In this document: piece by piece, positions 1 through 6,421 of the stretch
Numbering within the stretch: the first letter of the stretch is position 1
Layout of the letters: every line of letters begins with the position of its first letter
DNA from: Xanthobacteraceae bacterium
GTDB lineage: Bacteria; Pseudomonadota; Alphaproteobacteria; Rhizobiales; Xanthobacteraceae
Length of the DNA: 7,144 nt
Direction of reading: 5' to 3'
Assembly (NCBI GenBank): GCA_030039105.1
Contig: JASHQO010000244.1
Location: 1 to 7,144, forward strand
Notes under the pieces: model-generated
What the model saw: the letters and a program-made list of their open reading frames with translations, nothing else
The model's database searches: none
Told to the model about the DNA's origin: nothing
Translations under genes and position numbers: made by a program

Positions 1-1530
1 CCGGCCCTTTGGCCGGATCGGCCGGCCGGAGCGCAGCGATACCGTGCCGGCGGCGCCAGCCTGGCCGCCGGCGCGGCCGCGCGCCGGGTTTTTCACCCGC
101 TCGAAGTTGCACAAGAGCGCCACCGGATTGACGCCGGCGCCGCCGATCTCGATCACCTGGCCGAGACCGCCGCGAAATCGTCCGGCGCCGCCCGAGCCGT
201 CGCGAAACTCGCGGCGATAGAACACCACCGGCGCGACGCTCTCGGTCGCTTCCACCGGAATGGTGCGCACCCCGGACGGAAACGCGGTGGCGCTGAGGCC
301 ATCCTTCTTCGGCCGCGCGCCCGAGCCGCCGCAGTGGAAGATCACCGTGGAGAATTCCGGCAAAGTGCTCGCATCGGTGCCGTCGGCGACTTCGTCGACC
401 AGCGAGCCGCCGCCGAAAATTTGCGGATTCCACAAGGCGGAAGCGCCCTCGGCCGGCACGCCGCCCGGGATGACGCTCTGCAGGCAGCCGAACACGACGT
501 CGGGCAGCATCTGCCCGACGGTGTGGCGCGCCGCTACCGGCCACGGCCGCTTGACGTTGAGCAGCGAGCCTTCCGGCGCGCTCACCGTGATCGGCGCCAG
601 CGAGCCGGCATTGTTCGGCACCTCCGGCGCCACCAGGCATTTGACGCCGAACGCGGTGTAGGCGAGGCAATAGTTGTAGACGACGTTGATGCCGTAGGCC
701 GATGCCGACGAGGTGCCGTCGAAATCGACATGGATGCCGGCGTCGCCGACGGTCAGCGCCGCGTCGAGAACGAGCGGCTTCTCGTAGCCGTCGATGGTCA
801 TGGCATTGCGATAGGTGCCCTTCGGCAAGGCGCGGATGCGCTCGAGCGTCGCCTCGCGCGAGGCTTCGAGAATAGCGTCGCCGAGCCGGTCGAGATTGGC
901 GATGCCGAACTCCTCCATCATCTCGACCAGGCGGCGGCTGCCGTCGTCGTTGCAGGCGGCGCAGGCATAGATGTCGCCCTCGACCTGCAGCGGCTCGCGC
1001 ACATTGGCGCGCACGAGACGCAACAGGTCCTCGTTCATGCGGCCCTCGCGGGCGAGCGGCATGATCGGGATCGCCACGCCCTCCTCGAACACCTGGCGGC
1101 CGTCCGGCCCCATGCCGAGCCCGCCGATATCGACCACGTGGATGGTGTTGGCGAACAGGCCGACCGCTTGGCCGCGATAGAAGCTCGGCGTCACCACGGT
1201 GATGTCGTGCAGATGGCCGGACGTCAGCCACGGATCGTTGGTGATGTAATGGTCGCCGGGCTTCATGGCCTCGACCGGATAGACGTCGAGAAAATATCTG
1301 ACGCCGTTCGCCATCGCGTTGACGTGGCCCGGCGTGCCGGTCACGGCCTGCGCCAGCATGCGGCCCTGCCGGTCGAACACGCCGGCCGACAGATCGCCGG
1401 CCTCGCGCACCGAGGTGGAGAACGCGGTGCGGATCATGGTCTGCGCCTGCTCCTCCACCACCGCGATCAGGCGGTTCCACATGATCTGGGTATGGATTTG
1501 GGCGAGTGCGGCGTTAGAGCGGGCGATCAT
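1..1530 (-). CDS. hyuB: Hydantoinase B/oxoprolinase family protein, HyuB-type subunit (3' end cut by window)
   Basis: This frame stays open for 510 codons from ATG at 1530 to the left edge. It is the second subunit of a HyuA/HyuB enzyme, a family that includes N-methylhydantoinase, 5-oxoprolinase, caprolactamase and acetone/acetophenone carboxylases. Family signatures visible in order are FSTSVREAGDLSAG (about 37-50), TPGHVNAM (66-73), ITNDPWLTSGHLHDI (96-110), HVVDIGG (131-137), DFDGTS (269-274), NNAGSLAPI (306-314), FRGGLGQ (452-458) and a KNPARG segment (480-485). The Asp/His-rich NDP...GHLHD and H..DIGG stretches are the most conserved part of the family; in acetone carboxylase the equivalent region binds metal, so D99, H106 and H131 are candidate ligands (inference). 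The last codons seen read PIRPKGR, which in relatives lies shortly before the C-terminus, so roughly 40-70 residues are probably missing. The start codon overlaps the hyuA stop as ATGA, suggesting translational coupling; no strong Shine-Dalgarno is seen. The family is certain. The substrate is unknown. Confidence 0.95.
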   Translation of the reverse strand, partial: MIARSNAALAQIHTQIMWNRLIAVVEEQAQTMIRTAFSTSVREAGDLSAGVFDRQGRMLAQAVTGTPGHVNAMANGVRYFLDVYPVEAMKPGDHYITNDPWLTSGHLHDITVVTPSFYRGQAVGLFANTIHVVDIGGLGMGPDGRQVFEEGVAIPIMPLAREGRMNEDLLRLVRANVREPLQVEGDIYACAACNDDGSRRLVEMMEEFGIANLDRLGDAILEASREATLERIRALPKGTYRNAMTIDGYEKPLVLDAALTVGDAGIHVDFDGTSSASAYGINVVYNYCLAYTAFGVKCLVAPEVPNNAGSLAPITVSAPEGSLLNVKRPWPVAARHTVGQMLPDVVFGCLQSVIPGGVPAEGASALWNPQIFGGGSLVDEVADGTDASTLPEFSTVIFHCGGSGARPKKDGLSATAFPSGVRTIPVEATESVAPVVFYRREFRDGSGGAGRFRGGLGQVIEIGGAGVNPVALLCNFERVKNPARGRAGGQAGAAGTVSLRSGRPIRPKGR

Positions 1531-3641
1531 GGTCGGGTCTCGCGACGGGTGAGCTCAATATAGCCGAAGCGGTCGATTTGCGCGTCGAACAGCGGGCCGA
1601 CCAGCGTCGACGTATCGTCCTCGGCGATCACGGCGGGACCGCGGATGCGCGCGCCGGGCTTCAAGTCGGCGCGCCAGTAAATCGGCACGTCCAAGAATTC
1701 GCCGCTCGACGGATCGAACACCGGCCGGCGCGAGCGCGGTTGCGGCATACCACGCCCTTGCCCGCTTGCGGGCGAGGGTTGGGTGGGCGCCGCAACGGCG
1801 AGCGCGCCTTCGGCCGGCGCGTCGACCGCGACCACCCAGCTCAAAATCTCGATCTCGACGCCGGGAATGTGCCGGCTGTAGAGCCGGCCGTAGGCGTCTT
1901 CGAACAGTTTTCTGATCGCCGGACGATCGCCCGCGGAAAATTCGCGCACCGGAAGCTCGATCGCGATCTCGTGGCCCTGGCCGCGATAGCGCATCAGCGC
2001 CGAGCGCCGCTCGTCGAGCTTGGCGTCGGGCGCGCCGCGGCGCACGATCGCTGCGGCCTCGGCGCGCATCGCGGCGATGAGCTTATTGGCCGCCGCCGCG
2101 TCGAAGCTTTCGAGCCGCATCAGCCGGCTGCGCACCACTTCGTAGGCGACCGGCGCGCGCAGCAATCCGACCGCCGAGCCGACGCCGGCGTTGGTGGGAA
2201 CGAGCACGCGGCCGATGCCGAGCTTTTCGGCGATCCGCGCGGCATGCAGCGGCGCGGCGCCGCCGAAGGCGATCAGGGTGCGGCTGCGCAAATCCTTGCC
2301 GCTTTCGACGCCGTGGACGCGCGCGGCGTTGGCCATGTTCTCGTCGACCACCTCGCTGATGCCGAGCGCGGCGTGCTCGGCGGCAAGCTTCAGCGCCTCG
2401 CCGATCCGCGCGACGATGGCGCGCTTGGCAGCCGCAGCATCGAGCGGCATCTTGCCGCCGGAAAACGTTTGCGGATCGATGCGGCCGAGCGCCACGTCGG
2501 CATCCGTCACCGTGGGCTCGTTGCCGCCGCGGCCGTAACTGACCGGCCCGGGCTCGGAGCCGGCACTGGCCGGTCCGACGGCAATACGGCCGAGCCCGTC
2601 GACGCTGGCGATCGAGCCGCCGCCGGCGCCGATCTCCACCATCTCGATGACCGGGATGCGCAGCGGCAGGCCCGAGCCCCTGGCGAAGCGGTAGATGCGC
2701 GCCACTTCGAACAGCCGCGCGGTCTGCGGCTGCGCACGGTCGATGAAGCAGATTTTCGCCGTGGTGCCGCCCATGTCGAACGACACGACGCGATCGAGGC
2801 CGTGCTGGCGGGCGATGCAGGCGGCGAAGATGGCGCCGCCGGCCGGGCCGGATTCGACGAGCCGCACCGGAAAGCGGATCGCGGTGTCGGTTGTGGCGAT
2901 GCCGCCGCCCGAGGTCATCAGCAGCATCGGGCAGCGGAAGCCGGCGCGGGCGAGCTCGCGCTCGAGCTTTTGCACGTAGCTGCCGATCAGCGGCTGCAGA
3001 TAGGCGTTGGCGCAGGCGGTGGAGAAGCGCTCGTATTCGCGCATCTCGGGCGACACGTCCGACGATAATGTCACGGCTATATCGGGCAGCCGTTTCGCCA
3101 GCGCCTCGCCGACCCGGCGCTCGTGATCGGGATTGGTGAAGCTGTGCAGAAATCCGACGGCGACGGCCTCGACCTGTTGCGCCGCGAGCGTGTCGATGGC
3201 GGCGCTCACGCTGGCGTCGTCGAGCGGGATCAGCACGCTCCCTTGCGCATCGACCCGCTCGCGGATCGGCAACCGCAGTCGCCGCGGCACCAACGGCGGC
3301 GGCAAGTCGATGTTGACGTCGTATTGCTCGAAACGGTTTTCGTGGCGGATTTCAACGACATCGCGAAAGCCCTCGGTGGTCAGCAGCGCGGCCCTGGCGC
3401 CTTTGCGCTCGATCAGCGCGTTGGTGGCGAGCGTGGTGCCGTGAATAATCAGACGCACGTCGCCGGGCGCGACGCCGGCCTCGGCGATCACCGAACGCAC
3501 GATGGCGAGAACGCCCTCCTCGGGCGCCCGCGGCGTGGTCAACCCCTTCGCGGTATAGCGCTTATCGCCGACTTCCAGCGCGACATCGGTGAACGTGCCG
3601 CCGATATCGACGCCGAGCCGGATGTCGGAGGATGCGGTCAC
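1527..3641 (-). CDS. hyuA: Hydantoinase/oxoprolinase family protein, HyuA-type ATP-binding subunit
   Basis: This 704-residue protein has the usual length for HyuA-type subunits, which use ATP to activate a substrate carbonyl for ring opening or carboxylation with HyuB. The N-terminal Hydant_A_N domain starts with a phosphate-binding loop, LGVDIGGTFTDVAL (9-22), then HGTTLATNALIERKGA (67-82) and SSDVSPEMREYER (193-205). The central Hydantoinase_A domain contains MTSGGG (242-247), ESGPAGG (263-269), a second phosphate motif FDMGGTTAKICF (288-299), GAGGGSIA (338-345), GPASAGSEPGPVSYGRGG (356-373) and AFGGAAPLHA (458-467), followed by a C-terminal domain. The start is GTG at 3641, placed just ahead of the first beta strand. 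It lies 15 bases after the upstream amidohydrolase stop and has only a weak ribosome-binding site, so it may be translated by coupling. The stop overlaps the hyuB ATG. Residues 619-632 look like an in-frame palindromic-repeat insertion in the C-terminal region. Hydantoin, oxoproline, lactam or ketone substrates all remain possible. Confidence 0.95.
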   Translation of the reverse strand: MTASSDIRLGVDIGGTFTDVALEVGDKRYTAKGLTTPRAPEEGVLAIVRSVIAEAGVAPGDVRLIIHGTTLATNALIERKGARAALLTTEGFRDVVEIRHENRFEQYDVNIDLPPPLVPRRLRLPIRERVDAQGSVLIPLDDASVSAAIDTLAAQQVEAVAVGFLHSFTNPDHERRVGEALAKRLPDIAVTLSSDVSPEMREYERFSTACANAYLQPLIGSYVQKLERELARAGFRCPMLLMTSGGGIATTDTAIRFPVRLVESGPAGGAIFAACIARQHGLDRVVSFDMGGTTAKICFIDRAQPQTARLFEVARIYRFARGSGLPLRIPVIEMVEIGAGGGSIASVDGLGRIAVGPASAGSEPGPVSYGRGGNEPTVTDADVALGRIDPQTFSGGKMPLDAAAAKRAIVARIGEALKLAAEHAALGISEVVDENMANAARVHGVESGKDLRSRTLIAFGGAAPLHAARIAEKLGIGRVLVPTNAGVGSAVGLLRAPVAYEVVRSRLMRLESFDAAAANKLIAAMRAEAAAIVRRGAPDAKLDERRSALMRYRGQGHEIAIELPVREFSAGDRPAIRKLFEDAYGRLYSRHIPGVEIEILSWVVAVDAPAEGALAVAAPTQPSPASGQGRGMPQPRSRRPVFDPSSGEFLDVPIYWRADLKPGARIRGPAVIAEDDTSTLVGPLFDAQIDRFGYIELTRRETRP
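1755..1778. repeat. REP-like palindrome inside hyuA
   Basis: The arms CCCTTGCCCGC (1755-1765) and GCGGGCGAGGG (1768-1778) are complementary over 11 positions with one G-T wobble, around a TT centre. On the hyuA coding strand the element is read in frame as PSPASGQG (residues 622-629), between a conserved-looking stretch ending near VDAPAEGALA and the RPVFDP segment that continues the family fold. From general knowledge, GC-rich palindromes of the CCCTCGCCCGC-AAGC type are dispersed in Bradyrhizobium and related genomes, often between genes and sometimes within ORFs, where they encode PSPAxGxG peptides. The hairpin is seen directly; membership of a repeat family is recalled, not computed. Confidence 0.7.
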
Positions 3642-3656
3642 GCCGGCGCTTAAGTC

Positions 3657-4892
3657 TTAGGCGGCGAGATTGCCGAAGCGGACGAGATTGTCTTTCTGCT
3701 TGCCGTTGCGCGGCGGCAGCTTGAACAGCCGCGCCGCGGTGCCGCCGAGGATATTGTGCTTGGCCTTCTCGGACAGGAACGGCAGGTCCCAGATCGTCGA
3801 CGGCAGGTCGAAATCCCAGTGCGGATAGTCGGACGCGTACATGAGTTGGGTCTCGGCATTGATCATGCGGAAAGTGCATTCGAGCGCGATCATGTCGACG
3901 CGCTCCATCGGCTGCGAGGCGTAATACATGTCGCGCATGTAGTCCGACGGCTTCTTCTTCAACAGCGGGAATTCCGACGCGCGCAGCATGAACTCATGGT
4001 CGAGCCGCTGCATCAGGAACGGCACCCAGGCGAGGCCGCCCTCGATCCAGATCACCGGCAGCTTCGGAAAGCGCTCGCCGAGGCCGTTGGTGACCCAGTT
4101 GGTCACGTGCAAAATGTTGAAGAACGGGAAGCCGAGCGCGTGCACTGCGGCGAAGCGGTTCAGGCCCTTGAACACCGGTTCGCCGATATTGATCGCGGAA
4201 TGGAAGGCGAGCGCCAGTCCGCGCTCCTCGATGGCGCGGAACACTTTCATGTTGCTGTTGTGATGGATCGGCAGCGTGCGCGCCGAGGTCACCAGGAATC
4301 CGGTGACGTTCTCGCAGCCGCCGAACATCTCGACCTGGCGCAGCGCCTCGTCGGGCTCTGAGATCGGCAGCGACAGCATCGAATAGAGCCGGCCCTGGCC
4401 CTCCGGCAGCACCCGCTCGGTGAGCCAGCGGTTGTAGGAGAAGCAGAGCTCGATCTCCATCTCGGTCGATGGATGCAGGCCGACCGACAGCAGCAGGGTC
4501 GGAAACAGGCAGGAATAGTCGACGCTCATGGCGTCCATCCAGCGCCGGCCGAGCTCGACGTCGCGAATTTTGCCGGTCGCGGTCTTTTCCGACGAGCGCA
4601 GCGGATAGCGGGTGATGCGGCCGCCCATGTCCTGGAAGCTGACCTGGCTCGGGGTCAGCGCCTGCCGCCCCTTGGCGCGGCCGGCGAGCACGAGGTGGCG
4701 CAGCACGTCGTTCTCGATGAAAGGGAGAAACTCGTCGAAGCACTCGTTCTCGTAGTGGTGCGAATCGATGTCGGCGACCAGAAGGTCGTCGAGACCGCGC
4801 TCATGGGCCTGCTTGCGGGCGTGGCCAAGAAGCCGGCTGGTGTTGAGCTCCTCGATCGGAACGCGGCGGCCGCGGTCGGCAAGAAGGTCCAT
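3657..4892 (-). CDS. Amidohydrolase-family metal-dependent hydrolase (COG2159 / Amidohydro_2 type)
   Basis: The predicted 411-residue cytoplasmic TIM-barrel enzyme belongs to the amidohydrolase superfamily branch that holds both hydrolases and nonoxidative decarboxylases. In the numbering from this start, the first metal motif is DIDSHHYE (41-48, with D43 and H45), followed by VGLHPSTE near 137-144, a barrel-strand AFHS with H231, WIEGG with E284, and the C-terminal YASDYPHWDFD with the usual catalytic/metal Asp at 355. The frame is open up to 5024, but I chose the ATG at 4892. It has GGGAG seven bases upstream, the next conserved block begins soon after, and the 44 extra codons would run through a terminator-like hairpin. 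The gene ends 15 bases before hyuA and is probably co-transcribed with hyuAB, so its substrate may be a precursor or product of the HyuAB reaction. It is clearly distinct from the second, shorter amidohydrolase-superfamily gene at 5354-6334. The specific reaction is unknown. Confidence 0.9.
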   Translation of the reverse strand: MDLLADRGRRVPIEELNTSRLLGHARKQAHERGLDDLLVADIDSHHYENECFDEFLPFIENDVLRHLVLAGRAKGRQALTPSQVSFQDMGGRITRYPLRSSEKTATGKIRDVELGRRWMDAMSVDYSCLFPTLLLSVGLHPSTEMEIELCFSYNRWLTERVLPEGQGRLYSMLSLPISEPDEALRQVEMFGGCENVTGFLVTSARTLPIHHNSNMKVFRAIEERGLALAFHSAINIGEPVFKGLNRFAAVHALGFPFFNILHVTNWVTNGLGERFPKLPVIWIEGGLAWVPFLMQRLDHEFMLRASEFPLLKKKPSDYMRDMYYASQPMERVDMIALECTFRMINAETQLMYASDYPHWDFDLPSTIWDLPFLSEKAKHNILGGTAARLFKLPPRNGKQKDNLVRFGNLAA

Positions 4893-4899
4893 GGTGTCA

Positions 4900-4904
4900 C
4901 TCCC
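4900..4904 (-). promoter_or_regulatory. Ribosome-binding site deciding the amidohydrolase start
   Basis: On the minus strand GGGAG lies seven bases before the ATG at 4892. The longer in-frame start at 5024 has no comparable site and would sit upstream of the hairpin, so this site supports the shorter protein. Confidence 0.7.
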
Positions 4905-4913
4905 GACGGAACA

Positions 4914-4936
4914 AGGCTTGTCGTTGTCAGGCTTGT
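4914..4936. repeat. Two direct copies of AGGCTTGT upstream of the amidohydrolase gene
   Basis: AGGCTTGT occurs at 4914-4921 and 4929-4936, 15 bases apart start to start, which is about one and a half helical turns. The first copy is also part of a near-palindrome ACAAG-G-CTTGT (4911-4921). Both lie between the terminator-like hairpin and the ATG at 4892, about 20-45 bases upstream of the start, where a promoter or operator for the amidohydrolase-hyuAB transcript would have to be. The function is inferred from position only. Confidence 0.4.
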
Positions 4937-4950
4937 TATCGAGCGTGGCG

Positions 4951-4987
4951 CAAACGAAAGCGCCGCGCCGAACGGATCGGCGCGGCG
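4951..4987 (-). terminator. Rho-independent terminator-like hairpin after the small exported-protein gene
   Basis: A perfect 11-base-pair inverted repeat, CGCCGCGCCGA (4961-4971) and TCGGCGCGGCG (4977-4987), encloses a 5-base loop. On the minus strand the stem is followed by CTTTCGTTTG. It lies 88 bases past the stop of the 63-residue gene and 68 bases before the amidohydrolase ATG, so it would separate the first two minus-strand genes from the last three. The T tract is interrupted, so it may be leaky or act as an attenuator in the leader of the downstream genes. There is no T-rich tail on the plus strand. Confidence 0.7.
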
Positions 4988-5075
4988 ACAGATTGACGCG
5001 TTTTGCCGGAAAAAGCCACAGCACGGCTGCGGCGAACTCGTGCGTTAGCTCCTCCGCGTCAGGCGCGCGGCAGCG

Positions 5076-5267
5076 TTACCAGCCGCAATGCCGGCGACCG
5101 TAGCGGCCGATCCAGCAGTGCCAACGGTGGTGGTAATACACCTTGGTCAGGTTGCCGGCGGCGGTGACACCGGCCGGCAATGGCGCCGCCGGCGCGGCCC
5201 GTGAGGTCGCGGACACCGCCGTGACCAGCAAACCGGCAACGACAAGCGCAAACATCGTCCGAAGCAT
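5076..5267 (-). CDS. Small exported His/Arg/aromatic-rich protein (63 aa)
   Basis: This short gene has the best ribosome-binding site in the window: AAGGAGG six bases before the ATG at 5267. The N-terminus looks like a Sec signal peptide: MLRT, then a hydrophobic core FALVVAGLLVTAVSA (6-20), then an alanine-rich region with a likely cut around SRAA-PAA (22-27). The mature part would be about 38 residues. It has a short Ala/Gly/Pro linker and a C-terminal tail rich in Tyr, His, Arg and Trp (44-63), including YYHHRWHC and RRHCGW. The tail has five His and two Cys (51 and 62), which could bind metal or form a disulfide. I recognise no named family, though small secreted proteins with basic aromatic tails are common in Rhizobiales. 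It lies 86 bases after the decarboxylase-like gene and before a terminator-like hairpin. Its frame stays open well upstream, but that extension runs antiparallel through the neighbouring gene and is not credible. Confidence 0.8.
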   Translation of the reverse strand: MLRTMFALVVAGLLVTAVSATSRAAPAAPLPAGVTAAGNLTKVYYHHRWHCWIGRYGRRHCGW

Positions 5268-5273
5268 TTCAGT

Positions 5274-5280
5274 CCTCCTT
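5274..5280 (-). promoter_or_regulatory. Strong Shine-Dalgarno for the small exported-protein gene
   Basis: On the minus strand AAGGAGG lies six bases before the ATG at 5267. This near-consensus site fixes the start of a gene that could otherwise be missed inside a longer spurious frame. Confidence 0.85.
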
Positions 5281-5353
5281 GACGCTTCTTGTTCGCCCCG
5301 GTCACAACACGCAAACAAGATGGCGGTTCCGGGTCGGCGAAATGAACGGATCG

Positions 5354-6334
5354 TCAGGATTGCGGCAATCGGGTGAGGCCAAACAGCGCAAGCGCGTTGC
5401 TGCGGCCGATCTTGATGCGATCGGCCTCGGCGATCTCGACCTGGTCGAACCAGGCGCAGCCCTGGACGTGATCCTCGAACGGATAGTCGACTGCGAACAA
5501 CACGCGGTCGGCGCCGACGGTGAGGATTGCCTGCAACAGCGACGGCGTGCAGAAATGGCCGCTGGTGGTGATATGAAAATTGTTGCGGAAATACTCGGCC
5601 ATGGCGCGCTTCGCCGGCCGGTTCGGCACCTTGCCGAGGCGATGATCGAGCCGCCACAGGTCGTAGGGAATGCGCTCGCCGAGATGGCCGAGCACGATTT
5701 GCAGCCTTGGAAAGTCGTCGAATAGCCCGCAGCCCATCAGCCGCAAGGCGTGGATCGCGGTCTCGTCGGCAAAGCCCCACGGCGAGCCGACCAGCCACGG
5801 ATGGCCGTCGTAAGCCCGGCGGTGGCTCGGCAACTGATCGCGCGGATGCAGATAGAACGGCACGTCAAGCCGCTCCAGCTCGGCCCAGAACGGCCGGTAC
5901 TGCGGCTGATCGTAATAGACCGCGGTGTCGGCCGAGCCGACTTGCGAGAAGCCATTGACCAGCACGCCTTTGAACTTCAGATCGCGAATGCAGCGCTTGA
6001 GCTCCTCGATCGCAGCCTGCGGCTCCTGCATCGGCAACGCGCCGAGCCCGGCGAAGCGGTCCGGCCGCTTCGCCACCGCTTCGGCCAGCGCGTCGTTCGC
6101 CTTGCGCGCGACGTCCTTGGCCTTGGCGAGATCGGGAATGCCCTGCACCGCGTTGGAGTTGAGCGAGATGACTTCGATCTCGATGCCGGCCTTGTCCATC
6201 TCGGCAAGCCGCGCGCCGTGGATATCGAGCAGCTTGGCCGGAAGCTCGGCCCAGTAGCTGCCGGGATAACGGACTTCGCTGCCGCGGGTCGTTTCGATGC
6301 GAAAATGCTCCTCGACCGCAATCTTGCCCTGCAT
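5354..6334 (-). CDS. Gamma-resorcylate/2,3-dihydroxybenzoate decarboxylase-like amidohydrolase-superfamily protein
   Basis: The 326-residue protein resembles, from memory, rhizobial gamma-resorcylate (2,6-dihydroxybenzoate) decarboxylase along its whole length; that enzyme is 327 residues. Those enzymes remove CO2 from hydroxybenzoates without oxidation, using a divalent metal in a TIM barrel. Matching elements are MQGKIAVEEHF at the N-terminus (E8 and H10), SLNSNAVQGIPD (57-68), KRPDRFAGLGALPMQEP (89-105), LVNGFSQ (125-131), YYDQPQYRPFW (140-150), VPFYLHPR (158-165, H163), GHPWLVG (177-183), LGHLGERIPYDLWRLDHR (215-232, H217 and E220), FHITTSGHF (253-261) and FAVDYPFED (280-288, D283). E8, H10, H163 and D283 are the expected metal ligands; H217 and E220 match catalytic positions of the family. 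The region after H10 (11-26) differs from the characterised enzymes, so the substrate may differ. A hydrolase role is less likely but not excluded. The ATG is preceded by AGAG at short spacing. It diverges from the dienelactone-hydrolase-like gene. Confidence 0.9.
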   Translation of the reverse strand: MQGKIAVEEHFRIETTRGSEVRYPGSYWAELPAKLLDIHGARLAEMDKAGIEIEVISLNSNAVQGIPDLAKAKDVARKANDALAEAVAKRPDRFAGLGALPMQEPQAAIEELKRCIRDLKFKGVLVNGFSQVGSADTAVYYDQPQYRPFWAELERLDVPFYLHPRDQLPSHRRAYDGHPWLVGSPWGFADETAIHALRLMGCGLFDDFPRLQIVLGHLGERIPYDLWRLDHRLGKVPNRPAKRAMAEYFRNNFHITTSGHFCTPSLLQAILTVGADRVLFAVDYPFEDHVQGCAWFDQVEIAEADRIKIGRSNALALFGLTRLPQS

Positions 6335-6421
6335 GGCTTCTCTGCCCGACCGACCTCGTGTGCAGGCAGCAGCCTGCGATAAGATGCCGGCAAAGTCACG
6401 GGCCGCAGAGGATCATCATCC
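6335..6421. promoter_or_regulatory. Divergent intergenic region with inverted repeat (candidate operator)
   Basis: This 87-base gap separates two divergent genes and should hold promoters for both. It contains a perfect inverted repeat GCAGGC (6362-6367) - AGCA - GCCTGC (6372-6377), 28 bases from the minus-strand start and 45 bases from the plus-strand start. GATAAG at 6378-6383 could be part of a plus-strand -10 element, but I see no convincing -35 partner on either strand. Shared control by one regulator is an inference from the divergent layout and the dyad. Confidence 0.45.
6407..6412 (+). promoter_or_regulatory. Ribosome-binding site of the dienelactone-hydrolase-like gene
   Basis: AGAGGA lies nine bases before the ATG at 6422. 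This is somewhat long spacing but is the best site in the leader, and it supports this start. Confidence 0.55.

Noticed and set aside
1..30. CCGGCC/GGCCGG inverted repeats at the left edge
   Set aside because: They lie within hyuB codons of the RSGRPIRPKGR segment and are explained by GC-rich codon use; there is no T tract or other sign of function.
334..1563. Plus-strand open frame of 409 codons
   Set aside because: It is antisense to hyuB. Its translation is rich in Arg, Ala, His and Asp with no family motifs, as expected of a shadow frame in GC-rich DNA.
1578..3068. Plus-strand open frame of 496 codons
   Set aside because: It is antisense to hyuA, whose family motifs are complete along the whole length. 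The shadow frame has low-complexity Arg/Ala/Asp/His composition and no recognisable domain.
3994..4743. Minus-strand 249-codon frame overlapping the COG2159 amidohydrolase
   Set aside because: It is a same-strand shadow in another frame, rich in Arg/Ala/Pro, while the overlapping frame carries the conserved metal-site motifs.
5268..5798. Upstream extension of the 63-residue gene to a 240-residue protein
   Set aside because: The extra part overlaps the decarboxylase-like gene in another frame and has shadow-like composition. The strong ribosome-binding site and signal peptide at 5267 fix the real start.
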